This document shows, piece by piece, positions 43,418 to 51,367 of a stretch of DNA of 64,000 bases. The stretch is from Dehalogenimonas sp. WBC-2 (lineage in GTDB: Bacteria; Chloroflexota; Dehalococcoidia; Dehalococcoidales; Dehalococcoidaceae), in the NCBI GenBank assembly GCA_001005265.1, contig CP011392.1, positions 124,001 through 188,000 on the forward strand, written 5' to 3'. The stretch's first letter is position 1; every line of letters starts with the position of its first letter. The translations under genes were made by a program, and so were the position numbers. The notes under the pieces were generated by a model that did no database searches, was not told the origin of the DNA, and saw only the letters and a program-made list of their open reading frames with translations.

Positions 43418-44799
43418 CGACTTCAATTGCCATAGCTAAAACGAGCTTGGAAGAAAAACGGGGAATAGACTTATTGGGCGGCACAACGGTCGGAAGCCTT
43501 CTCTTGGCAGCGGGGTCAGCGGTTGTCGGGGTCCTGATATTAGGAATAAATTCGCTCGAATATTTGGCCAGGCCGCTTCTAATAGCTAATGCCACCATTT
43601 TGGGCGTAATGTTTAGCTTGGCGTGGCGGAAAAAACTGACCAAATTCAGCCCACTTCTGCTGATCATTTTGATGACGATTCTGGCAGCTATCCTATTAAC
43701 TTTGATGCCTGAATACGTTCAAGGCTTAAACATCCATGGCATCATGCACCGCTCGCTGGCAGCGGGGCTATTCCTACTGGGGGCGGGAGTGTCGGGTGCA
43801 TGCTACTCGTTGTATTACATGTTCCGAGGGACGCCGAGGGGTTTTGACCTGTCGAGATATCCAATCATTATCTTTTTCGCAGTGGCGGCGTTTATGGCTT
43901 ACGGCATTATTTTTTTTGACATTATTCGCAATGGCGCTATCGATTTCAATGTACCTTTTTTCACAAATCATTTTTCCGACCAATTTGCCATCGTAGAACA
44001 ATGGCAAGACGGTTGGCCGGTGTTTACCAACCAACACCTGATACAGGTAGGTATCCTGAATCACATCATGGGCACACTGATGCTGATGAGCTTGACCTCG
44101 GTTATTGCAATCCCGATAGGGGTCAGCGTCGGTATTTTTGTGCATGAATATGGGAGATCCAAGCTGGGTGGAGTGATCAATTTTTCGACGACAGCGTTGC
44201 GTTCGATCTCAGGTGTCATCTTGGCAGTCACAGCGGTCAGTTTACTGCAAATCCCGGCCCAAGATAGTTTCTGGTTCAAGGTTTTTCATGGATACGGTTA
44301 CGATATCAACGGGGTGTTGCAAGTTGGCAGGAGTTCATTCCTGTTCGCCTCGGTCTTTATTTCGCTGTTGGTGATTCCAATCATCGCCAAGGCTACAATG
44401 GAGGGCTTGAACTCTTTGCCTAAAGACATTCGCGAAGGCTCCCTAGCATTGGGTGCGACTAAGGAACATACCCTTTTTCACGTTCAACTGCCTTGGACAC
44501 TGCCAAATATCATTACCGGTGTGGTACTCGGTTGTGCGGAAGCAGCGGGCGCCTTGACAATTATCTTCTTGATGTCAGGTACCGGACAATATGGTGTAAA
44601 CCCAATGAACGAGACTACTTCTCTGGCGTATCTCGTGTTCGATATGAAATACGGGCGGACGCTAGGAGATACGATTTCAAACTTAATGGGTAACGATAAA
44701 TACCTAGCAGCATTGGCACTCCTTATCATGACCCTGGTACTAACAACGACCGCCCTCATAATGAAACGACAACTATCGAAGAGGTATAAAGGCGGATGA
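43414..44799 (+). CDS. pstA: Phosphate ABC transporter permease PstA with long N-terminal membrane extension
   Basis: 461 residues from ATG 43414 (ATGA overlap with pstC). The last 260 residues are a normal PstA permease domain with the EAA loop REGSLALGATKEHTLFHVQLP. The first 200 residues add about five extra hydrophobic segments and are not part of ordinary PstA (about 290 residues). Extracytoplasmic loop near 165-195. The ATG chosen is the one overlapping the pstC stop; frames open further upstream are shadows. Confidence 0.88.
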   Translation: MTTSIAIAKTSLEEKRGIDLLGGTTVGSLLLAAGSAVVGVLILGINSLEYLARPLLIANATILGVMFSLAWRKKLTKFSPLLLIILMTILAAILLTLMPEYVQGLNIHGIMHRSLAAGLFLLGAGVSGACYSLYYMFRGTPRGFDLSRYPIIIFFAVAAFMAYGIIFFDIIRNGAIDFNVPFFTNHFSDQFAIVEQWQDGWPVFTNQHLIQVGILNHIMGTLMLMSLTSVIAIPIGVSVGIFVHEYGRSKLGGVINFSTTALRSISGVILAVTAVSLLQIPAQDSFWFKVFHGYGYDINGVLQVGRSSFLFASVFISLLVIPIIAKATMEGLNSLPKDIREGSLALGATKEHTLFHVQLPWTLPNIITGVVLGCAEAAGALTIIFLMSGTGQYGVNPMNETTSLAYLVFDMKYGRTLGDTISNLMGNDKYLAALALLIMTLVLTTTALIMKRQLSKRYKGG

Positions 44800-45593
44800 T
44801 CAATACTGAGACCATGACAAATACCCAGGATACCATACAAGAGGTTCGATCTCCTGGTGGATTGCAAATTCGAGAACTTGAAGTCTCGTACGGCAAAAAC
44901 AAAGTGATTAGGGGAATCGATCTGGAGTTTCATCCAGGCAAGATCACCGCAATCATTGGCCCTTCCGGTTGTGGAAAAACCACCATGCTGCGCACTTTAA
45001 ACCGCATGAGTGAATTAACCCCAGGCTGTAAAGTCAAAGGGCAAATATTGCTCGACGGTGAAGATGTTTTGCGGATGGACCCCATCTTACTGCGTCGTCG
45101 AGTAGGTATGGTTTTTCAAAGACCAAACCCTTTCCCCAAATCGATTAAGGAAAATCTGCTTTATGGCATCAAGGCCCAAAAGAAGAAAGTCGACAATAAT
45201 GCCACCATCAAGTCGTGCCTCGAGAAAGCGGCCTTGTGGGATGAATTGCACAACCGGTTGAATGATAATGCATGGGCATTGTCACTCGGCCAGCAGCAGC
45301 GTCTTTGTATTGCAAGGACCATGGCGATTTCACCAGAGGTTATTCTTTTAGACGAACCGGCGTCGTCGCTCGATCCAATCTCTACGGGGGCGCTTGAGGA
45401 AAGCATCATGGCTATGAGGGGCGAATACACCCTCGTCATCATCACTCATAACATGAACGAGGCTAAAAAGATCTCGGACTATACGGCTTTTCTTTATAAC
45501 GGGCAATTGCATGAGTACGGGGAAACCGAACAAATCTTCAATAACCCAAAACAACCGGTAACGAAACAGTATATCGCAGGAAAACTATATTGA
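44796..45593 (+). CDS. pstB: Phosphate ABC transporter ATP-binding protein PstB
   Basis: 265 residues. Walker A GPSGCGKTT (about residues 53-61), signature-like LSLGQQQRLCIAR, Walker B VILLDEPASSLDP, and the PstB-specific Q-loop region RVGMVFQRPNPFPKSI. Overlaps pstA by 4 bp. No phoU follows, unlike most pst operons. Confidence 0.93.
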   Translation: MINTETMTNTQDTIQEVRSPGGLQIRELEVSYGKNKVIRGIDLEFHPGKITAIIGPSGCGKTTMLRTLNRMSELTPGCKVKGQILLDGEDVLRMDPILLRRRVGMVFQRPNPFPKSIKENLLYGIKAQKKKVDNNATIKSCLEKAALWDELHNRLNDNAWALSLGQQQRLCIARTMAISPEVILLDEPASSLDPISTGALEESIMAMRGEYTLVIITHNMNEAKKISDYTAFLYNGQLHEYGETEQIFNNPKQPVTKQYIAGKLY

Positions 45594-45635
45594 ACACTAA
45601 TTTAAAACATTTAGGAGGTATCCAAGGAGGCTGAA

Positions 45636-46499
45636 ATGATAAATGAACACAATTCGAATAGGAATACTCGGGGCGGTATCAGCGGAGGAGGAATGTTTGC
45701 CATCATATTGGTGACTATTCTTATATGTTGTGGCGTAAGTTTGGGACTTACTTCAACCTTAGCCGCTCCTAAATCTGAATATGCTTCGGAAATTGCTTCA
45801 ATTAATAACTCACTCGGGCATCTGAAAGATTCCACCTCTAACCTTGACAGCTTTCTGACTTATCAGAATGATGATGTTCAGTCAAAGATATTTGACTTGG
45901 AAAACGACATTCTCGTGGTAAATGCCGACCTAGCTAACAATAATACTAAGGATGACACTCAAAATACGGCCATCAATGCTTTAAAAATTGATGTAAATAG
46001 CATTGGCTCGTTACAGGTAATACCGACCGTGACGCCAATTCAAAGAACCCTAACAAATGGTGACAAGATTTACGACAGCGGAACCATTAGTCTTGCAATC
46101 AATTCCAGCCAATCGATGGCATCTCAAATTGTAGCTTTCAGAGTTGAATTTACACCGATTGGCTCGACCGGGCCGATCCTGGATGAAGCCGGAAATCCTG
46201 ACCTGGATTGGGCTCTCCAACAGCTTTATGCTTCAATGCCGATTGAGTTGAAGCCGGGAGGGAGCGATAAGTTGTCAATACCAGTCGATCATATTCAATA
46301 TAATGTTTATTTCACATTGGGAGGCTATTATCTTAAAAGCATCGAATTCACGACAAAAGGCACTTCAATATCCAAAGGTTCTCAGACAAAAATACTGGCC
46401 TACACTCTAAACAATGCCTCCATTAATTATGATGTCAAGGTTACTCCAATATTTGAGGCCAAAATAACGACTTCAAATGAAAACATTCCAGTCTGGTAA
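45636..46499 (+). CDS. Membrane-anchored protein with coiled coil and beta domain, unknown
   Basis: 287 residues. ATG preceded by AGGAGG twice (45614 and 45626). Short cytoplasmic N-terminus with Asn/Gly/Arg, one transmembrane helix (about 20-42), a coiled coil (about 50-115) and a C-terminal beta-rich domain (about 130-287). Starts 42 bp after pstB on the same strand, so probably part of the operon. Not recognised. Confidence 0.65.
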   Translation: MINEHNSNRNTRGGISGGGMFAIILVTILICCGVSLGLTSTLAAPKSEYASEIASINNSLGHLKDSTSNLDSFLTYQNDDVQSKIFDLENDILVVNADLANNNTKDDTQNTAINALKIDVNSIGSLQVIPTVTPIQRTLTNGDKIYDSGTISLAINSSQSMASQIVAFRVEFTPIGSTGPILDEAGNPDLDWALQQLYASMPIELKPGGSDKLSIPVDHIQYNVYFTLGGYYLKSIEFTTKGTSISKGSQTKILAYTLNNASINYDVKVTPIFEAKITTSNENIPVW

Positions 46500-46529
46500 C
46501 AAGGGGAATTATTTGACTTAGGTAATAAT

Positions 46530-46805
46530 TTGAGAGGTATCACCATCAAAAGACTATTTGAAGATGAAAAAGGGAACCGTTGGATGGTTATAAAATGCGG
46601 TTCAAGCCTCGAAGTAAGGGGCAATCACGAAAGTACGGAAAACCTTCAAACCATTGCAAAGAGTTGTGCACGGAAACTTGGAGTTACTCATACCCAATCC
46701 GGAGTTCCGTTGGAATTTATTAATGAGCACCGTAGGATTTGGAGCACTATTTGGAATAAGGGTGATATTGTTGAAGAAGTAAGGGAAAGGTTGCAAAATA
46801 ATTAA
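46530..46805 (+). CDS. Small hypothetical protein, 91 residues
   Basis: TTG start at 46530 with TAGG about 8 bp upstream. Basic alpha/beta protein with no signal or membrane segment (KRLFEDEKGNRWMVIKCGSS core). Lies 30 bp after the previous gene on the same strand. Not recognised. Confidence 0.5.
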   Translation: MRGITIKRLFEDEKGNRWMVIKCGSSLEVRGNHESTENLQTIAKSCARKLGVTHTQSGVPLEFINEHRRIWSTIWNKGDIVEEVRERLQNN

Positions 46806-47024
46806 TTTGTATAAAGCTAAATCATCATTCAGCTCTGCTGTCGTAGTTGCCCAACAAGACGATCAAAAACTAAAGGTAAGAATTATTACTATTCAAGCCG
46901 TTTCATCTCCCAATAATATGAGATTTGATTTAAATATGAATAATTGCCCATAAACTAGTAAAAAATATCGCCATTAAAAAACAGCCTTATCAAAGGAAAT
47001 AAATGAGCGAGTAGGAGGTTTGAT

Positions 47025-47144
47025 ATGTGGATGATCGCTTACATTGGGTGCTTGATAAAAAAACACCTTTGGGTAGGAACAAATTATCATTATTGTTTAA
47101 GATGCGGCAAATTGAAAGTCGGAAATTCACCCGGGTCAGCTTAA
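47025..47144 (+). CDS. Very small CxxC protein, 39 residues
   Basis: ATG at 47025 with a strong GGAGG (47013-47017) 7 bp upstream. The product contains YCLRCGKLK, a half zinc-ribbon, and a hydrophobic start (MWMIAYIGCLI). Short, and supported only by the ribosome-binding site and by the next gene also carrying CxxC motifs. Confidence 0.4.
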   Translation: MWMIAYIGCLIKKHLWVGTNYHYCLRCGKLKVGNSPGSA

Positions 47145-47186
47145 AATACAATATAAAATAAATCGTCGAATAGGAGAAAATAAATA

Positions 47187-47540
47187 ATGCCCTTTTGTCC
47201 GAATTGTTATGACCAATATGAATTCCAGGTTGAGTATTGCCCAAATTGTTATGTCAGGACTGTTTTTGAGCTAGTAGATAGCTTAAACGAACAGTGGACT
47301 AATTTAAAGGATTCTGAGTCGGCCGTTGGTGTATTGAGTCATGTTGCGAATGCTTCCAATGCTTCAGTGGCAAAAATCTGGGCTAGGATATTACTAAAAC
47401 ACGGAATATGTACTCGAATTGTCGAAGAAAATGGACGAAGTAGAGAAAATACCATTGGCCCATATTCAACCTTCGAGCTCTTTGTTTTAGAATCGGATAT
47501 TGAAAAAGCTAAAGAGATACTCGGAGTCTTTGTCAGCTAA
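47187..47540 (+). CDS. Zinc-ribbon plus DUF2007-like signal-transducing-type protein
   Basis: 117 residues. N-terminal zinc ribbon (CPNCYDQY and CPNCYVRT, residues 4-26) joined to a ferredoxin-like alpha/beta domain like DUF2007/PII-like putative signal proteins (AKIWARILLKHGICTRIVEE; FELFVLESDIEKAKEILGVF). GGAG 11 bp before the ATG. Possible regulatory partner of the transporter locus; an inference only. Confidence 0.65.
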   Translation: MPFCPNCYDQYEFQVEYCPNCYVRTVFELVDSLNEQWTNLKDSESAVGVLSHVANASNASVAKIWARILLKHGICTRIVEENGRSRENTIGPYSTFELFVLESDIEKAKEILGVFVS

Positions 47541-47963
47541 CAGGAATAGTGTGTTAGATCATCGGCCTTACGTTCTCTGATACCATTAGCAGGGATACTC
47601 TCCTTAAAATACCATAAAATACCATAAACCTCCGTGATGTTATCAAAGGAACACTCCCATTAAATTAGCTATTCAATGTTCTCTAGTCCAAGCCTCGAAT
47701 CCTTTCTATCTTATCAATTTACAAAGTGTTTGGTGGGGAACACCATACAGGTTCTGATGCTGGCAAAAGTAAGAAGAATCCCCTTTGCCATATAGTAGCT
47801 AACTACTAATAAAATATACATTAAGTGAATACCCATACAGATTGGATAAAAAACGATATCCGTTGAAGGCAACTTAAAATAACAAGAAGCGGGCTACTAA
47901 GCCCGCTTCATCAATTAATCCAGAGTCAATCCAGGTGGGGCATTTGCCCCACCTGGCCATATC
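47541..47963. other. Intergenic region with two strong hairpins
   Basis: AAGCGGGC (47887-47894) / GCCCGCTT (47901-47908), and CCAGGTGGGGC (47931-47941) / GCCCCACCTGG (47946-47956). The second hairpin lies just after the BtuF-like gene stop and is likely its terminator; the first may serve converging transcripts. The rest is AT-rich with no gene seen, apart from a short inverted repeat TAGTAG-CTAA-CTACTA near 47796. Confidence 0.6.
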
Positions 47964-48965
47964 TTAGCTGAATAATTCCGGATGGATCAGTTTGGACATT
48001 GCTTCCAGACCATCCACTAGCCGCGGTCCCATTCTCTGGACGATGTTGCCATCCACCTCTAAAACTTTATGGTTTTTTACAGCGGCAACATCGGCAAGTT
48101 GAGGATTGTTTTGCATCTCATCCTTAGCTGATCCGGCGCTCCCCATGCCGCTGGTTATGATGATACCAGGGTTGGCTGACACCAAGACTTCAATAGAGAC
48201 GGTGGGATAACCGTTAGGCATATCCTTGGAGATGCTGATACCTCCGGCCAGGCCGATGATCTCATTCTGCGGGGTATCGGGACCAACGGACATCAAAGGT
48301 TTGGGATAAAGAACGTATAGAACCTTAGGTTTCTGACTGTCGGTTAGATTCTTGGTCTTGGCGGTGACGGCGTCTATCCTGGCTTGTAGCGCATCCACCG
48401 CCGTAGTGGCTTGTTCCAGGTGGTCGGTAATACGTCCCACCAGCAGCATTGCATCCATCATGTCTTTTATGCTCAGAGGATTCAAGGTGAAGACGGCGGT
48501 GTTTGGCAGCAGACCTTCCAGTTGTCCCACGACCGATTTAATGTGGATGTTGGATGTTAAAATAAGATCAGGTTGGGCGGCGACGATCAATTCATTATCG
48601 GCGGTGGAGAAACCGCCCATTTTGGGCTTGGTTTTCGCCGCTTCAGGATAGTCACAGTAGGTAGTATCGCCAATAATTGAATTATCTAGTCCCAAGGCGA
48701 AAGCTATTTCAGTATTGCCCGGCGATAGCGAGACTATCTTCGTTGGCGCTTTGGTGAAGGTAAAGGATTTGCCGGTCTGATCTTGTACTGTGAGCGGGTA
48801 GACCACGGTATAGTCTGCAACAGTGGTTGTCGGCGGTGGCGGTGTTACATCCTCGTCCTGGCAGCCGGCAAGCATACCGCTTACCAGCGGAACAACGGCG
48901 ACAACCAGGGCCAGTGGGATTCTAAGACTCTTGAACCAGGTAGATTTCCGTAGCGATTGACCCAT
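47964..48965 (-). CDS. Periplasmic-type binding lipoprotein, BtuF/corrinoid-like
   Basis: 333 residues from the ATG at 48965, chosen for AGGAG 8 bp upstream. Lipobox MLAGC (about residue 35). Class III helical-backbone binding protein: PTKIVSLSPGNTEIAFALG and GDTTYCDYPEAAKTKPKMGG match BtuF-type proteins. Corrinoid uptake would serve reductive dehalogenases, which need cobamide, but siderophore binding is not excluded. No permease or ATPase genes lie next to it, and no cobalamin riboswitch is visible upstream. Confidence 0.8.
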   Translation of the reverse strand: MGQSLRKSTWFKSLRIPLALVVAVVPLVSGMLAGCQDEDVTPPPPTTTVADYTVVYPLTVQDQTGKSFTFTKAPTKIVSLSPGNTEIAFALGLDNSIIGDTTYCDYPEAAKTKPKMGGFSTADNELIVAAQPDLILTSNIHIKSVVGQLEGLLPNTAVFTLNPLSIKDMMDAMLLVGRITDHLEQATTAVDALQARIDAVTAKTKNLTDSQKPKVLYVLYPKPLMSVGPDTPQNEIIGLAGGISISKDMPNGYPTVSIEVLVSANPGIIITSGMGSAGSAKDEMQNNPQLADVAAVKNHKVLEVDGNIVQRMGPRLVDGLEAMSKLIHPELFS

Positions 48966-49143
48966 TACAAAGCTCCTTTCAAAACCGGGCATTATTTGAT
49001 TCCAATAAACAAGAGCGCTTTATAATAATCTATTAAAATTGATTTGTCAATACCTAATTCACTGGAATTTCTGGTATATTATTCCCATCCGCTATTTACA
49101 TCCAACCCGTGGTGATAGTATTATCAGTCTTTAAAGGAGCGCC

Positions 49144-50400
49144 ATGGATTATCAATCGCCGAGAGGCACGCAGGATATCCTGCCTGAAGAGCAGCTTTAC
49201 TGGCGTTTTGTCCAGGACAAAGCCGCGTCCGTGGCGGAACGCTACGGCTATCAGCGTATTGATACTCCTACCTTTGAAGATTCCCGCCTTTTTATCCGCA
49301 CTGTCGGTGAAGAGACCGACATCGTCAGCAAGGAAATGTACACTTTTGCTGACCGCGGCGGTTCACAACTGACCTTGCGCCCTGAAGGCACCGCGCCGGT
49401 GTGCCGCGCCTATCTGGAACATGGCATGGGCTCCCGTCCCAAGCCGGTCAAACTTTATTATCTGGCCAGCATTTTCCGCTATGACCGGCCCCAGGCCGGA
49501 CGCCACCGGGAGCATCACCAGTTTGGCTTTGAGGTCATAGGTGAGGCCGATGCCGCCGCCGATGCCGAGGTCATCGATATGGCCTGGCGGTTCTACCAGG
49601 AACTGGGTTTGACCACCGTACCGGTACAGCTCAATTCCATCGGCTGTCCCGAATGCCGCCCCGCCTACATCTCAGCTCTTGAGGCTTATTATGCTGAACG
49701 GATCAACACCCAGTGCTCTGATTGCCGGACTCGTTATCATAAAAATCCGCTGCGGTTGCTGGACTGTAAGAAGCCGGATTGCAGCGCCGCTGCGGCCGGA
49801 GCGCCTCATGCTGTTGATTTTCTCTGCCCCGAATGCAAGAGCCATTTTGAAAAGCTGACCGCTTTACTGTCGGCGACAGACATTCCTTTTGAGATTAACA
49901 ATTGCCTGGTTCGCGGTCTGGACTATTATCGCCGCACCGTCTTTGAGATCCAGCCGCAGGAAGAGGGTGCCCAGGCTACTATCGGTGGCGGCGGGCGTTA
50001 TGACGGACTTATTGAACAACTGGGCGGTGAACCTACGCCAGCTATAGGCTTCGCCACCGGTATTGAACGCATAATACTCAATCTCAAGCGGCAGAATATT
50101 ACCGTGGAGGCGCTGCCTTCGCCGCGGTTCTTCGTGGCATGGCTGGGTGAGTCTGCTGCCTCAACGGCCTTTTCATTATCGGCTGAAATCCGGCGGGAAG
50201 GGATCGCGCTTGTCCAGTCGCTTGGAACCCGCAGCCTTAAAGCCCAACTGCGTCAGGCATCTTCGGTGGGAGCCCGGTATGCGCTCATCATCGGTGAATC
50301 GGAGATAGAAAGCCGTACCGTTGTTCTCAGGGATATGACTACTTCAGAGCAGCGTTCGCTGCCGCTGGTTAATTTAGCGGCGGCGCTTAAAGATTTGTAA
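49144..50400 (+). CDS. hisS: Histidyl-tRNA synthetase
   Basis: 418 residues, class II synthetase. Motif 2 FRYDRPQAGRHREHHQFGFE, the histidine A motif LVRGLDYYRRTVFE and motif 3 ATGIERIIL are present, as is the C-terminal anticodon domain. A zinc-finger-like insertion with four CxxC pairs (about 170-240) is typical of several anaerobes. AAAGGAG precedes the ATG. Confidence 0.96.
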   Translation: MDYQSPRGTQDILPEEQLYWRFVQDKAASVAERYGYQRIDTPTFEDSRLFIRTVGEETDIVSKEMYTFADRGGSQLTLRPEGTAPVCRAYLEHGMGSRPKPVKLYYLASIFRYDRPQAGRHREHHQFGFEVIGEADAAADAEVIDMAWRFYQELGLTTVPVQLNSIGCPECRPAYISALEAYYAERINTQCSDCRTRYHKNPLRLLDCKKPDCSAAAAGAPHAVDFLCPECKSHFEKLTALLSATDIPFEINNCLVRGLDYYRRTVFEIQPQEEGAQATIGGGGRYDGLIEQLGGEPTPAIGFATGIERIILNLKRQNITVEALPSPRFFVAWLGESAASTAFSLSAEIRREGIALVQSLGTRSLKAQLRQASSVGARYALIIGESEIESRTVVLRDMTTSEQRSLPLVNLAAALKDL

Positions 50401-50497
50401 AACAATAGATTGTTATAATTTTTCGGGCTGAAAACGAGCAATTTTGTTCCTGAAATGCTATAATATGACGTTTATTTGACTTGGCAGAGAGCTGGAT

Positions 50498-50526
50498 TTG
50501 CTCGCGTTGCGCTAATCGAGTAGAAT
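50498..50526 (+). promoter_or_regulatory. Sigma70-type promoter before the TPR gene
   Basis: TTGCTC (50498-50503), 17-bp spacer, TAGAAT (50521-50526); 32 bp before the start codon. Confidence 0.55.
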
Positions 50527-50558
50527 CTCACTTCTAAAACTGGATACGGGAGCGCACC

Positions 50559-51365
50559 ATGGCTTTTAACGATGATGAGCAAGCCAAATTGAAGAAGAAC
50601 AACACCCAGGCGGCCATTGAACATGCCATGGCCGGACGCTGGCGTGAGGCGGCGGAGGCCAATAAAGCCATTGTTGACCTGTTTGACGGGGATGTTGAAT
50701 CCTGGAACCGTCTGGGACGGGCTTATATGGAACTCGGAGAATATACTGAGGCTAAAAATGCCTACCGTAAATCCAAAGAATTGGATCCTTACAATAGTAT
50801 TGCCGACCGGAACCTGAAACGTATTGAAGTCCTACTGGCTTCCGGGGTTAAAAAGGTGGTTGATTCCGGTGTTCAGCGTGTTGAACCCCAGATGTTTATT
50901 GAAGAGATCGGCAAAGCCGGTGTGTTAGTCCTGGGTAGTCTGGCCTCCGGTGAGGTACTGGCCCGGGTTGATGCTGGAGATAAGGTCAACCTGAGGCCCG
51001 GTCCGGGCAGTCTTTTTATTGACAGTCTTAATGGTGAATATCTCGGCTCCTTAGAAACACGCCATGCCCTGCGGCTTTTAAAACTGATTAAGGGCGGCAA
51101 TCGTTATTCCGCCAATGTCATCAGTTCTTCTGATGATAAACTGGCTGTCATTATCCGTGAGATATATCAGGACCCGTCCCAGGCGGGACAGGTGTCTTTC
51201 CCGGCGCGATTCGCGCCGGCGGCGGCCTCCAAGCCGGAATTGGAGGAGGTACATGTGGAAGAGACAGAACGCAGCCGTGAAGCAGAAGAACCGGAACTGC
51301 CGGCCGAAGAATCAGATGATGATTCTTTTTCCGACGATGATGACGATGAGGAACTGGAGGTCTAA
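50559..51365 (+). CDS. TPR-repeat protein with acidic tail
   Basis: 268 residues. Two tetratricopeptide repeats (about 15-85; [21 protein letters not shown]), a middle alpha/beta region (about 115-210) and a very acidic C-terminus (about 228-268, runs of Asp and Glu). Cytoplasmic. Ends 2 bp before gyrA and is probably cotranscribed with it. Function unknown; TPRs suggest protein binding. Confidence 0.8.
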   Translation: MAFNDDEQAKLKKNNTQAAIEHAMAGRWREAAEANKAIVDLFDGDVESWNRLGRAYMELGEYTEAKNAYRKSKELDPYNSIADRNLKRIEVLLASGVKKVVDSGVQRVEPQMFIEEIGKAGVLVLGSLASGEVLARVDAGDKVNLRPGPGSLFIDSLNGEYLGSLETRHALRLLKLIKGGNRYSANVISSSDDKLAVIIREIYQDPSQAGQVSFPARFAPAAASKPELEEVHVEETERSREAEEPELPAEESDDDSFSDDDDDEELEV

Positions 51366-51367
51366 GC

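Noticed and set aside
47604-47635. Tandem ATACCATAAA repeat
   Set aside because: Only two copies in AT-rich DNA; probably chance.
48966-49143. Possible cobalamin riboswitch before the BtuF-like gene
   Set aside because: The space is too short and contains no recognisable B12-box or conserved core.
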